Shown here in pieces: positions 8,455 to 18,655 of a DNA stretch of 64,000 nt (position 1 is its first letter; each line of letters begins with the position of its first letter). A model generated the notes under the pieces. That model was not told where the DNA came from, made no database searches, and was given only the letters and a program-made list of their open reading frames with translations. The translations under genes and the position numbers were made by a program. The stretch lies in assembly GCA_963700305.1 (NCBI GenBank), contig CAVOXB010000019.1, forward strand, positions 1 through 64,000, read 5' to 3'. Origin of the DNA: Desulfomonile sp963700305 (GTDB taxonomy: Bacteria > Desulfobacterota > Desulfomonilia > Desulfomonilales > Desulfomonilaceae).

Positions 8455-10527
8455 ATGCAGAGTAACGGCTCCAAGCAGGCGGCCCAGCCGCTGGTGATCT
8501 TCATGCCCGCCGGGCGACGTGCTCACGTCGAACCCGGCACATCCCTGCTCGACGCTGCCCGCCAGATGGGTGTCGGCATCGAGAGCATTTGCGGTGGCCG
8601 CTTGACCTGCGCCAAGTGCAAGGTGCGCGTCGAGGAAGGCGCGTTTCAGAAGCACGGCATCGAGTCGGGCGCCACCCACCTCTCCGCCCCGTCGACCGAC
8701 GAGCAGGCGCTCATCGAGGAGGATGGCGATCTCGACTGCCGCATGTCTTGTTCGGCGCGCGTCTACGGCGATGTATTGGTCTTCGTGCCCGAGGAGAGCC
8801 GGGCGCAGAAGCAGGTCGTGCGCAAATCGGCCACCGAGCGCGTGATCGACGTCGCCCCGGCCGTACGCGAGGTCTACGTCGAGGTCGACGAGGCACAACT
8901 CGGCGAGCACCGCGGCGACTGGGGCCGGCTTCAGGATGCGCTGGCAGAGCAATGGGGTTTGACCCAACTCGGTATCGATCTGAGCGCGCTGCAGAAGCTG
9001 CAGCCGACGTTGCGCAAGGGACACTGGAAGGTCACGGCCACCGTCTGGCAAGGAGATGACCGGGCAGAGGTGCTCGACGTCCACCCCGGCTATCACGATG
9101 GCGTTTACGGAATGGCCGTGGACATCGGCAGCACGACCGTGGCCGCGTATTTGTGTAACCTGCGCACAGGCGAATTGCTGGCCACAGAATCGGCCATGAA
9201 CCCACAGGTGGTCTACGGTGAAGATCTGATGAGCCGCATCTCGTACGCCATGGTCCACAAAGATGGGCTGGAGCGGATGCACACGGCCATCATCGACACG
9301 CTGAACAAGCTCGCCGCCAAGGCGACGCGCAGCGTCGGCCTGCGGCCGCGCGATATCCACGAGGCAGTGTTCGTCGGCAACACGACGATGATCCACATCC
9401 TGCTGGGCATCGACCCACTCGAGCTCGGCGGCGCGCCCTTTGCCCTGGCCAACCGCGACAGCATGGACCTCAAAGCGCGCGACCTCGGCCTGCGCCTGCA
9501 TCCCGCGGCCAACGTCCACATCATGCCGGCCGAGGCCGGCCACGTGGGCGCGGATAACGTCGGCGTGCTGCTGGCCGAGCCGCCATATCTGCACGACGAG
9601 ATCACGCTAACGGTGGATGTGGGCACCAATGCCGAGATCGTGCTTGGCAACCGAGAATGGATGTACAGCGCCTCCAGCCCGACCGGCCCGGCCTTCGAGG
9701 GCGCACAGATTACCTACGGCATGCGTGCAGCGCCGGGCGCGATCGAGCGTGTGCGCATCGACCCGATCACCCTGGCCGCGCGCTTCAAGGTCATCGGCGA
9801 GGAGCGATGGTCTGACGAATGGCAAAGCGGGCCGGGTGTGCCATTGGACGACCAGCCGAAGCAGCTCGCGACCGGCATCTGCGGCTCCGGCATCATCGAG
9901 GTGATCGCCGAGATGCTGCTGCAGGGCGTGATCCTGCCCGATGGCCGCTTCAACCCGGCACTGACGAGCGATCGCGTTTATCAAAGCGACGGCTCGGGTT
10001 CGGCCAAAACAGGCAGCAAGGGCGCCTATCTGCTGGCAACCGGCGAGCAAACCAGCACCGGCGAGCCAATTCTGGTGACACTGGAGGACATCCGCAACAT
10101 TCAGCTTGCGAAGGCCGCGCTGTACGCAGGCGCTAAGCTGCTGATGAACCGCGCAGGCGTCAAGACGGTCGACCGCGTCCTGTTGGCCGGCGCGTTCGGC
10201 AGCTATATTGACCCTGTGTACGCCATGGTGCTTGGGCTGGTGCCCGACTGCGATCTCAGCAAGGTGGCAGCGGTTGGCAACGCCGCAGGCGACGGCGCGC
10301 GCATCGCACTGCTGAACCGGCAGAAGCGCGCCGAGGCCCAGCAGATCGCACACCAGGTTCGCTACGTCGAGACCGCGGTCGACCCGGATTTCCAGGTCGA
10401 GTACGTGGCCGCCATCCGCATGCCGCACGCCAGCGACCCCTTCCCGCACCTCGACGGCTTGCTACCGGACCGCGAGACCGCCGCGCCGGCACCCAAGCCC
10501 GTCGTCCGCAGCCGGCCGAGGCGATGA
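8455..10527 (+). CDS. ASKHA-domain corrinoid activation protein with N-terminal [2Fe-2S] ferredoxin domain (RACo/RamA-like), 690 aa
   Basis: ATG 8455 is preceded by AAGGAGCC; the open frame extends further upstream but without a ribosome site. The N-terminal ferredoxin domain has the Cys cluster of ICGGRLTCAKCKVRVEEG plus a later MSCSARV Cys (residues about 45-100). It is followed by a linker and a DUF4445-type ASKHA ATPase domain (MAVDIGSTTVAAYLCNL near residue 220; VGNTTMIHILLG; GICGSGIIEVIAEML; LAGAFGSYIDP). Proteins of this type (RACo of acetogens) use ATP and low-potential electrons to reduce inactive Co(II) corrinoid to Co(I). It is intact and in the same run as the methyltransferases, so it probably services the cluster's corrinoid protein. 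Confidence 0.9.
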   Translation: MQSNGSKQAAQPLVIFMPAGRRAHVEPGTSLLDAARQMGVGIESICGGRLTCAKCKVRVEEGAFQKHGIESGATHLSAPSTDEQALIEEDGDLDCRMSCSARVYGDVLVFVPEESRAQKQVVRKSATERVIDVAPAVREVYVEVDEAQLGEHRGDWGRLQDALAEQWGLTQLGIDLSALQKLQPTLRKGHWKVTATVWQGDDRAEVLDVHPGYHDGVYGMAVDIGSTTVAAYLCNLRTGELLATESAMNPQVVYGEDLMSRISYAMVHKDGLERMHTAIIDTLNKLAAKATRSVGLRPRDIHEAVFVGNTTMIHILLGIDPLELGGAPFALANRDSMDLKARDLGLRLHPAANVHIMPAEAGHVGADNVGVLLAEPPYLHDEITLTVDVGTNAEIVLGNREWMYSASSPTGPAFEGAQITYGMRAAPGAIERVRIDPITLAARFKVIGEERWSDEWQSGPGVPLDDQPKQLATGICGSGIIEVIAEMLLQGVILPDGRFNPALTSDRVYQSDGSGSAKTGSKGAYLLATGEQTSTGEPILVTLEDIRNIQLAKAALYAGAKLLMNRAGVKTVDRVLLAGAFGSYIDPVYAMVLGLVPDCDLSKVAAVGNAAGDGARIALLNRQKRAEAQQIAHQVRYVETAVDPDFQVEYVAAIRMPHASDPFPHLDGLLPDRETAAPAPKPVVRSRPRR

Positions 10528-10555
10528 TGCGGCTCGCAGTGACAGTGCTTCGGAC

Positions 10556-10622
10556 CTCACGCAGAGGCGCAGAGACGCAAAGGTTTTCTGATCTCTCTGC
10601 GGGCTTTGCGGCTGTGCGTGAG
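10556..10622. repeat. Imperfect hairpin made of CGCAGAG-type repeats
   Basis: The sequence begins CTCACGCAGAGGCGCAGAG and ends with a near-complement finishing GCTGTGCGTGAG, so the two halves can pair over about 28 bases with mismatches. The short CGCAGAGA unit is also repeated directly. It fills the gap between the ASKHA gene and the MTHFR C-terminal-domain gene. No other signal is seen in the gap. Confidence 0.65.
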
Positions 10623-10671
10623 CTAACGATGTGACCAGTGCCGTTCTACCGATACAAGGGAATCGTTGACT

Positions 10672-11331
<660 letters not shown>

Positions 11332-12342
11332 CCGGTTGGAGCGGGTATTGCGCTCGGGGCGATTTGCGGTGACGGCCGAGCTCAACCCGCCCGACAGCGC
11401 CAACCCGCAGGATGTGTACGATGCGGCGCTGGTGCTGTCGGAGGTATGTGACGCCATCAATGCCACCGATGCCTCCGGCGCGCACTGCCATATGTCGAGC
11501 GTGGCGATTTGCGCTTTGCTGACACGCGCCGGCTACGAGCCGGTGTACCAGATTTCGTGTCGCGACCGCAACCGCATTGCGATCCAGGGCGACCTGCTGG
11601 GCGCGGCCGCGATGGGCGTCAAGAACGTGCTGTGCCTGACGGGCGACGATGTGACTGCCGGCGACCAGCCGCAGGCCAAGCGCGTGTTTGATCTGGACTC
11701 GACACAGCTGCTGTTTACGGCTAAGATTATGCGCGACCACAGCATGTTTCTGAGTGGCCGCAAGCTGACGACGCCACCCCGCGTGTTCCTGGGCGCAGCC
11801 GAGAATCCCTTTGTGCCGCCGTTCGACTGGCGTCCGCTGCGCCTGGCCAAGAAAGTGGAGGCCGGCGCACAGTTCATCCAAACTCAATATTGCTTTGATG
11901 TGCCCAGGTTTCAGCAGTTCATGGCGCGTGTTCAGGACCTGGGGCTGGACGAACGGGTCTACATCCTGGTCGGCGTTGGGCCGCTGCGCTCGGACAAAGC
12001 CGCCGAATACATGCGCAAGAACGTGCCGGGTGTCCACATCCCGGACGAGATCGTCGAGCGGTTGCGCCAAACGCCCAAAGAAAAGAAACTGGCCGAGGGC
12101 AAGCGCATTTGTGTCGAGATCATTCAGCAGGTCAAGGAGATTTCTGGCGTGGCCGGCGTACACGTCATGGCCTATCGGCAAGAAGAACTGGTGGCGGAGA
12201 TCATCGAAGAATCCGGGCTGCTGCCTCGACCCCTCCAGCCTTCTTCAGCCGCCCGAGAAGCCTATTTGCGCACGCGGCGTCACGCTCATGACCATACCCC
12301 ATCCGATGGGTCGCAACCCCAGAACCCGTGGAGAATTCAACC

Positions 12343-13310
12343 ATGACACTAGAAACCATCGTCTCATCCCCGTCGAAAACCGTTGTGATCGGCCCAGGCA
12401 GGCCCTTTGTCATCATCGGCGAGCGAATCAACCCAACCGGCCGCAAGAAGCTGGCCGCTGAAATGCAGGCCGGTGACTTCAGCCGCGTTCGCGCCGACGC
12501 CATCGCCCAAGTCGCGGCCGGCGCGCACATTCTCGACGTCAACGCGGGCCTCGGCGTGGCCAACCCTCACGAGGTCGAGCCAGAAGTTCTGACCGAGGCC
12601 ATCCGGATCGTGCAGGAAGTAGTCAACGTGCCGATCTCGATCAATTCGTCAGTCGTTCCTGCCCTCAAGGCCGGCCTGAAGGCCGCCTGGGTAAGCCGAT
12701 TGTCAACTCGGTGACGGGCGAGGAGGAGCGGATGGAGGTGGTGTTCCCGCTCGTGGCCGAGCGCGGAGCCGTGGTCATCGCCATCTCCAACGACGAGAGC
12801 GGTATTTCGTACGATCCGAGGGTGCGTTTCGAGGTCGCCAAACGAATCGTCAAGCGCGCGGCCACTTACGGCATCCCGCCCGAGAATATCTTGGTCGATC
12901 CGCTGGCTATGCCCGCCGGCGCGATACCCGGAGCCGGCAAGCAGATCTTTGACATCGTGCGCTGGATTCGCGAGGAGCTAGGCTGCAATTGCACCTGCGG
13001 CGCGTCCAATATCTCCTTTGGCCTGCCCAACCGGCCAGCGGTCAACGCCAGCTTCGTGGCCATGGCCATCGCCGCGGGCATGACCTGTGCGATTACCAAC
13101 CCGCTGGAGCAGGAGATTATGACCGGCATCCACGCGGCGGATCTGCTGATGGGCCAGGATGAGAACTGCACGGCCTGGATCATGATGCAGCGCCAGCTGC
13201 AAAAGGCGGCCGCACAGGCGGCGGCCTTGGCCGCCGGCGGCACGGCTACTCCGGCCGAGACGGGCGAGCGCCGCTCGCGCCGGGATCGGGTGTCATCCAG
13301 CGAGTCCTGA
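12343..13310 (+). CDS. Methyltetrahydrofolate:corrinoid methyltransferase (pterin-binding/DHPS fold), frameshifted
   Basis: The N-terminal half has FVIIGERINPTGRKKLAAEM and AGAHILDVNAGLGVANPHEV, signatures of AcsE/MtgA-type enzymes. The frame shifts by one near 12,690 at GCCTGGGTAAG (a lost G in the G-run restores the frame). It then continues GKPIVNSVTGEEERMEVVFP and CTCGASNISFGLPNRPAVN to the stop at 13310. Joined length is about 322 aa including a low-complexity Ala/Arg tail of about 40 residues. The enzyme moves methyl groups between a corrinoid protein and tetrahydrofolate, so it links the UroD-type methyltransferases to MetF. ATG 12343 overlaps the metF stop; GGAG lies upstream. Confidence 0.85.
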
Positions 13311-13354
13311 CGGGCCGATCTCACCAGTCCGCCACACCACTGGAGGTCTATCTT

Positions 13355-14123
13355 ATGAACAACAATGACGCCTTATCGCAGCTCGTCGCCCTCTCCCGTT
13401 CCCTAGGCGAGCCTGCGAACGACTATGTGATTCTCGGTGAGGGCAACACTTCGGCCCGAGCCGACGAGACCAGCTTCTGGGTGAAGGCCAGCGGCACCGA
13501 GTTGCGCACCATCGGCGCGGAGAGGGCTTTGTACGGGTCGCTTTCGACAAGGTGCAGGCGATGCTCGACGGGCCAGATCCTCGGCGATGAGGAGACCCGA
13601 CAGGCCCTGCAAGCTGCCAAGGTCGATCCTGAAATGCCGGGCCATCCATCGGTAGAGACCGTGTTGCATGCGCTCTGTCTACAGCTGCCGGGCATCCACT
13701 TTGTCGGTCACACCCATCCGACCGCCATCAACGTGATCACCTGCTCGCAGGCCTTGGAAGAGGCGGTCAACGGCCGGCTCTTCCCTGACGAGATCGTAGT
13801 CTGCGGCCCTGCGACGGTCGTCGTCCCCTACACCGATCCGGGCTTGCCGTTGGCTCGCGAGGTACAGCGACGCATCGCCGACTACATCGAGACTTACGAC
13901 GAGATCCCCAAGACGATCTTGATGCAAAACCACGGGTTCATTGCCCTCGGCGCGTCGCCGCGCCAGGTCGAGAACATCACGGCGATGGCGGTCAAGTCGG
14001 CACGGATTCCTCGCCGGCACGTACGCGCTTGGCGGTCCTCGTTTCATGACCCCCCAGGCTGTGGCGCGCATCCATGCCCGCCCCGACGAGCACTATCGCC
14101 AGCGGGCGTTGGGTCAGAGGTAG
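13355..14123 (+). CDS. Class II aldolase/adducin-family protein, frameshifted
   Basis: It begins MNNNDALSQLVALSRSLGEP behind GGAGG and has VILGEGNTSARADETSFWVK, the substrate and phosphate loop of class II aldolases. HFVGHTHPTAINVITCS gives the zinc-binding His-x-His, and MQNHGFIALG supplies the third histidine. Two compensating shifts between about 13525 and 13585 scramble some 20 residues. A further shift near 14005 means the true C-terminus (ARILAGTYALGGPRFMTPQ..., ending ALGQR) is in another frame, with a stop at 14121-14123. The family includes L-fuculose- and rhamnulose-phosphate aldolases. With the GH78 gene nearby a sugar role is possible; the substrate is not determined. It is the last gene of the GC-rich part. 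Confidence 0.75.
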
Positions 14124-14131
14124 AATAGCTC

Positions 14132-15721
14132 ATGGAGAACACTCCCCAGATCGAGGCGCTTGAAGCCAGGCTGAATGATTTCGATCCGGTCACGCGCTCG
14201 ACTTCGCTGGCCGAACTGGCCGCGGCGAGTTTGCTCTACACGGGCAAGCATTTCCCTGTGGCCGTTCACGGGCTGAAAAGGATGCGTGAGGTTTTTCAGA
14301 TCGGAGATCTGGAGCTTGAGCATGAAAGGGTGCGGGATACCCGACTCATGGCCCACCTGCTCGATCCGAGCAGAGATGATGACCACGGGTACCGTCTGAG
14401 TGCTCTCGTGCGGGAGTACCTCAATCAGGACTATCCGCACATCGGCGAGAGCCTGCTCGCACACGATTACCCGGAATTCCTCCACCACTTTCTTGAAGAG
14501 GACGCGGGGCTCGTTTACGAACTGGCGGAAGTCCTGCGGATCCAGATGGACTTGGACCCGCTACGGCTTTATCACGAAGTTGAACTTCCAGTCTCATCAG
14601 TCCTTGTCGAGATGCACCTGGACGGTATCGCTGTCGATCAGGCCGCTTGTCAGAAATACTTCGTAGAAGCCCGGCAACAGCTTGCGGAACTGGAATCACA
14701 ACTCAATTTCGGGTCTCGTAAGCTCTTTTCTTCACGCGACACGTACTGGTTCCTCCATGACGCAGGTATGGATTTTCCCGAGGAGATTGGGCGCGGGTTC
14801 CGAATAGATGACGAGGACCTGAAGGAGCTGGCTGAGGAATACGGGATTGAGCTTGCAGCCAGAATCTTTAAATGGCGAAAGCTCTCACGAGATGTGCGAT
14901 TCCTTGAGGCGGGCGCGAGGGCCGATAGAGTCCATCCGCTGTGGCGAATGACTCGTACATCCACTGGCCGAATCGTGGCGTCAGATCCGCCGGTGCAGAA
15001 CATCGACAAAAGGAAATACCGGTCTCTTCTCATCGCCCCGCCGGGTCGCACCCTGATCAAAGCCGACTGGAAGACCTGTCAAGCGCGGATTCTGGCCCAT
15101 CTGAGCAAAGATCCCGAGTTGACACGCCTGTTTCTCCCCGGAGACGATCTTCACACCCGCACGGCCCAAATGCTTGGCTTGGGCAGTCGTGATGAAGCCA
15201 AGCCGGTCAACTTCGGCATCATCTTCGGCCAGGGGCCCAAAGCGCTGGCGAGAGAGATCAATGCGTCATGGAAAGACCAAGGGAAGCTGGGGCGGGTGGA
15301 CGAAGCTCAGTCACAAGACTATATCGACACTTTCTTCGGCACCTACAAAAGCATTCTTCCCTATTTCGATGACGAATTCGGGAGGCTCACGGACGCGAAA
15401 GTCTCAGAACGAGTGCTCAAGAATTCGGTGACGGGTCGCATCCGCAGATTCCACAGAAGAAAAAGCGACAAGCTTCTACGGGAGATGAAAGCAACGCTGC
15501 TACAGCAGGTCGAGTCCCATCTTCTCAAGATTTCTCTGATCAAGGTCAGTGGCGAAATCAGGGGAAGAGGCCTTGGCGCACGGATAGTCGCCTGCATACA
15601 CGACTCGATATGGGTTGAATCGTCAGTGGAAGAAGAGCCGGAGGTCCGTGACATTATGGAAACGATCATGACCACAGCGATCAGCTTGTCGGTGCCTTTC
15701 TCCGTGGACTTTGAAGAATGA
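14132..15721 (+). CDS. Divergent family A DNA polymerase, no 5'-nuclease domain and shortened exonuclease domain, 529 aa
   Basis: Polymerase motifs appear in order: motif A as LIKADWKTCQARILAHLSKD (canonical D-Y-S-Q-I-E-L-R), motif B as RDEAKPVNFGIIFGQG, and motif C as IHDSIW. The upstream part keeps Exo III (DTRLMAHLLDP) and an Exo II-like VHGLKRMREVF, but the Asp-x-Glu of Exo I is missing and the in-frame codon before the ATG region is a stop. So the protein starts inside the 3'-5' exonuclease domain. Motif A departs from replicative Pol I at three residues. It is more like accessory or plasmid/phage-type PolA proteins than the housekeeping enzyme. It starts nine bases after the aldolase stop, at the composition change, so its N-terminus may have been cut by a join or rearrangement. 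Confidence 0.8.
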   Translation: MENTPQIEALEARLNDFDPVTRSTSLAELAAASLLYTGKHFPVAVHGLKRMREVFQIGDLELEHERVRDTRLMAHLLDPSRDDDHGYRLSALVREYLNQDYPHIGESLLAHDYPEFLHHFLEEDAGLVYELAEVLRIQMDLDPLRLYHEVELPVSSVLVEMHLDGIAVDQAACQKYFVEARQQLAELESQLNFGSRKLFSSRDTYWFLHDAGMDFPEEIGRGFRIDDEDLKELAEEYGIELAARIFKWRKLSRDVRFLEAGARADRVHPLWRMTRTSTGRIVASDPPVQNIDKRKYRSLLIAPPGRTLIKADWKTCQARILAHLSKDPELTRLFLPGDDLHTRTAQMLGLGSRDEAKPVNFGIIFGQGPKALAREINASWKDQGKLGRVDEAQSQDYIDTFFGTYKSILPYFDDEFGRLTDAKVSERVLKNSVTGRIRRFHRRKSDKLLREMKATLLQQVESHLLKISLIKVSGEIRGRGLGARIVACIHDSIWVESSVEEEPEVRDIMETIMTTAISLSVPFSVDFEE

Positions 15722-15757
15722 GGATAGCGGAATGCTACGGCCTCATTGCCTCCATGA

Positions 15758-15901
15758 CACATATTTTCCTCCTTCCACGACGGTTTTTGGTTCACTTGCC
15801 CAGATGAGCGCGCGACTGTCGTGTGTGTTGAAGAATTGATTCAGGAAATCATGGAGAATTCAGTGAGACTTTCGGTTCCTCTCAAGGTGGAGCTGAGTTG
15901 A
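15758..15901 (+). pseudogene. Remnant of a second family A DNA polymerase (motif C to C-terminus)
   Basis: The frame ending at TGA 15899-15901 reads FHDGFWFTCPDERATVVCVE and ends EIMENSVRLSVPLKVELS. This is a PolA C-terminus: the HDG is motif C, and the end parallels the intact polymerase's IMETIMTTAISLSVPFSVD. An in-frame stop lies just upstream and no start is available. It is a fragment of a different polymerase gene than the one at 14132. Confidence 0.6.
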
Positions 15902-16374
15902 TCCGAGGACAGAGACCTGAAACCTTCAAGCATGATCCAAGATTAAAAGTACCCGTGCCCGGAACTCCCGATCCACGGCGCGCTAGTCAGCTCTCTTCTG
16001 AAAGGACTTGACAGAGATATCGACAAAGAATAATGTGAGTTAGTTAAAGCTAATATTGTTCGAACTGTCAACGCAAGGACGCAACTACTGACATCGGGCC
16101 TTATTGAGACGCCGGGCCGAGTGCCAGGGATTACTCTGTCAACATGCTTTTTTGCCATTGCAGAATTCTTGACAGGTCTGAACGAGAAGTGGTAATAAGG
16201 GGTATTACCGTGCGGCCGAATTTGCTCTACCGTCACCTACAATGGTGGCCTTAATGACGAGTCTCCCTTTCGTTCAGAATTGCCCTACTTCAGGTTCGTG
16301 GCACGATGCAAGGGCGGCTGAGGCTGTTTGAGCTTTCTTTTTGTGTGTTGCTTCTGTGTGGGAGGGTTTCCGAG
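15902..16374 (+). promoter_or_regulatory. Intergenic region with promoter and 7-bp-arm palindrome ahead of porin-like gene 1
   Basis: No gene is seen. TTGACA (16169-16174) is followed 16-18 bases later by GGTAATAAGGGGTATTACC (16191-16209), a perfect inverted repeat with GGTAATA/TATTACC arms and a 5-base spacer, lying where the -10 element must be. This is the geometry of a repressor operator. The half site resembles the GTAAT..ATTAC core of Gram-positive Zur boxes. Similar half sites precede porin-like gene 2 (31171-31214). Confidence 0.5.
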
Positions 16375-18138
16375 ATGAGGTCTTCTGTCTTGCGTTCATT
16401 GACGGCGGCTCTAACACTGTGTGTGATTCTTTGTCCGTTTCCCTCGGCGGCCTGGGAATTCAGCATGACGGGTACTTTCAACTGGACCTACCTGTGGACT
16501 AACCAGCGCGGGACTAAAGGTTTTTTCGGGCCTTACAACGTGGACAACGGCGTGGGCACAAGGACGGCCAATCTAAATTTCTGGAACGGGGGGCAGTACG
16601 ACACCAACATCGTTACCAGTGCAGATGCCGGGTGGTCGTGGTTCAACGTGGAATTCCTTCCCATGCTCAAGGTCAATGAGGCAATGAGATTTCAGGGCAA
16701 GTATCGTCTTGGCACGTACGGGCAGCCACAGACATCGAATTACCAGACCCAAGATGCTCCTGGGCTCAACAACGCGTTTAGTGAAGGTCAGTGGACTCTC
16801 TTCTGGGCCTCGGTAAACACGCCTTGGGGAGTCTTCGGCGTGGGCAAGAGGCGATGGCAGTTCGGCACCGGTCTTCAGTACGATGGAGCAGGGATGGCCA
16901 CGACAGAATCTCTTCTCATCGCTGTTCCTTATGGTCCCTTGGACATTGGAATTGGATTCTATCCGTACCGCTTCGCCGGGAGTTCCAGCATCGGATACGG
17001 TGATCCCTACGACTTGCCAACGTACATGACGGCTTCGGGGTTAAGTTTTCCCCCTGGTCAATATTTCAGCAGGGCTGACAGGAGCGGATCATTCTCAAAG
17101 GATGTCCTGGCGTTTGTGAATTATTTCAGCGGCCCGCTCAACACGGGCATCCTCGCCGCATACGGAAGTTATCACATCGGTCCGGAGGCTGTGCTCGTCA
17201 ACTCTGCAGATCCACTTGCCGCTCCCCCACCGTGGGCTCTCGATTCGGAACTCTTCCATGGCTGCGCATACGTGAAGGACAATAATGGCCGCTTCTTCTT
17301 CAACGTGGAGGCGGCGTGGCTCTATTGGACCGATCGGTACCTTCTCACCACGCCGACCCCAATTCCACCGCCTTTGTTTTCTCCTCTCCCGAATCCGGCT
17401 GCAGTGTATGGCCTTCCAAATAACCGTTACGTAGAACAATGGAAATACATGATTGAAATGGGCGTTATGGCTGGTCCTGCCAAGCTAAGTTTCTTGACCG
17501 CATATTCACCTGGGACCGATCGTCGAGCCGGTGGCTTTATCGATAAACAGCCCGCCGCTTTCGTGAGACATGATCAGTTTGATCGGCACCTGGCTAATTT
17601 CAGCATATTCAGACCGTACGGACACGTATTCTTCTCCGACTACGGCTCAGGCCTGGACGGTTATAATCTCGCGGGGGATCAGGGATATTTAAGAGACGCT
17701 TTCGTGTTAGCGGCACGTATGGATTATGCTGTCGCAGCGAATCTGAACGTGTACGGAAGCTTTTCCTGGGCGAGGAGAACCTCCAATGGATACAGTTGGG
17801 GCTGCCTTGCTCCGAATGATTTCAACTTCAATGGCGTCTTTGCTGACGGCAATGTGGATTTCACCAACTTGAACCGCTATCCAGCGTCGCCCAATATCCC
17901 CGACACAGAGCTCGGCTACGAGACCGACTTTGGAGTTGATTGGAAGCTGTTGGAGGGTTGGACTGCGGGAGTTGTTTTTGGTTACTGGCAGCCGGGCAAG
18001 TGGTTCAGCTATGCGTGCATCGACCGATCTGTTCCCGGTTGGAACAACGGCACAGCCGCTAATAGCTTTGGAACCCGCCCCAACCGCACTATCGACCCGG
18101 TGATCGGCGGGGAATTCAACATGCGGTTGGAATTCTAA
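16375..18138 (+). CDS. Outer-membrane porin-like protein, paralogue 1 (587 aa)
   Basis: ATG 16375 has GGGAGG eight bases upstream and starts a good signal peptide (MRSSVLRSLTAALTLCVILC...PSAA/WEF). The mature protein has alternating aromatic/polar strands, many Tyr/Trp/Gly and a C-terminal Phe (..FNMRLEF), as expected of a beta-barrel inserted by BAM. Signature segments GFFGPYNVDNG, SEGQWTLFWASVNTPWGVFG and DYAVAANLNVYGSFSWARRT recur in two other genes of this window. I know no biochemical function; families of such proteins occur in Desulfomonile-like genomes. A small secreted protein follows 42 bases downstream. Its location before the metal efflux operon suggests metal or anion passage (inference). 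Confidence 0.7.
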   Translation: MRSSVLRSLTAALTLCVILCPFPSAAWEFSMTGTFNWTYLWTNQRGTKGFFGPYNVDNGVGTRTANLNFWNGGQYDTNIVTSADAGWSWFNVEFLPMLKVNEAMRFQGKYRLGTYGQPQTSNYQTQDAPGLNNAFSEGQWTLFWASVNTPWGVFGVGKRRWQFGTGLQYDGAGMATTESLLIAVPYGPLDIGIGFYPYRFAGSSSIGYGDPYDLPTYMTASGLSFPPGQYFSRADRSGSFSKDVLAFVNYFSGPLNTGILAAYGSYHIGPEAVLVNSADPLAAPPPWALDSELFHGCAYVKDNNGRFFFNVEAAWLYWTDRYLLTTPTPIPPPLFSPLPNPAAVYGLPNNRYVEQWKYMIEMGVMAGPAKLSFLTAYSPGTDRRAGGFIDKQPAAFVRHDQFDRHLANFSIFRPYGHVFFSDYGSGLDGYNLAGDQGYLRDAFVLAARMDYAVAANLNVYGSFSWARRTSNGYSWGCLAPNDFNFNGVFADGNVDFTNLNRYPASPNIPDTELGYETDFGVDWKLLEGWTAGVVFGYWQPGKWFSYACIDRSVPGWNNGTAANSFGTRPNRTIDPVIGGEFNMRLEF

Positions 18139-18180
18139 AGGCCCTCGACTTTCGCCGGTTACTATAAGGAGATTTGAATT

Positions 18181-18508
18181 ATGCGAAAACAAATGGTTTT
18201 TTTGATCGGGGTCTTATTAATTGCACCTCTCTTTTTGGTTTCAATTCCGGATCGAGATGCACCGGCACTGCACGAGGTTGCCAACTCTGATCATGCTGCT
18301 CTAGAAACACGATTCAATGAATCCGAGATTGTTTCTCGCCAACCGGTTAGTGAATTCTGCCGGCAAAGGAGGCTCTTGGCTTCTAACGGCCAGAAAAGAT
18401 GATAACGGCGAGGCTGGGGACGCCGAAACAGAGGAAGAGGAAAAGGGCGATAAGGGCGGTGGAACCCCAGGATTTGACCGGCTTTGGGACGTGACCTGCT
18501 GCGGCTAG
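18181..18508 (+). CDS. Small secreted protein downstream of porin 1, probably frameshifted
   Basis: ATAAGGAG precedes ATG 18181, and the start MRKQMVFLIGVLLIAPLFLV is a signal peptide. The first frame stops at 18402; the second frame (from about 18317 to the TAG at 18506-18508) carries an acidic stretch and ends GTPGFDRLWDVTCCG. The ending matches the C-terminus GYDRLWGIGVSG of the His-rich protein that follows porin 2, so I believe both pieces are one gene with a shift between about 18330 and 18400. It has no assigned function; it is likely periplasmic. Confidence 0.5.
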
Positions 18509-18518
18509 CTTCCCGTTT

Positions 18519-18566
18519 CACGAGGCTTCGAGCTCCGGCCCGGCTCCTGTCGGACGAGGCCTCGTG
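18519..18566. terminator. Inverted repeat between convergent genes
   Basis: The 8-bp arms CACGAGGC (18519-18526) and GCCTCGTG (18559-18566) frame a GC-rich loop. They lie between the + strand small protein and the minus strand Cys-rich gene. There is no clear T-run, so a terminator role is suggested by position only. Confidence 0.35.
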
Positions 18567-18655
18567 ACCATGTGCAGGAGAAAGCGTTAGAGCAATTCTC
18601 GCGACGCCTTCTCCTGGACCTCGGGATGGCTTCTCTGAAATGATTATTTGGTGAT

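Noticed and set aside
8281..10449. Long minus-strand frames across the ASKHA gene
   Set aside because: The + strand has a complete ferredoxin-ASKHA protein with all motifs; the minus frames show no family features.
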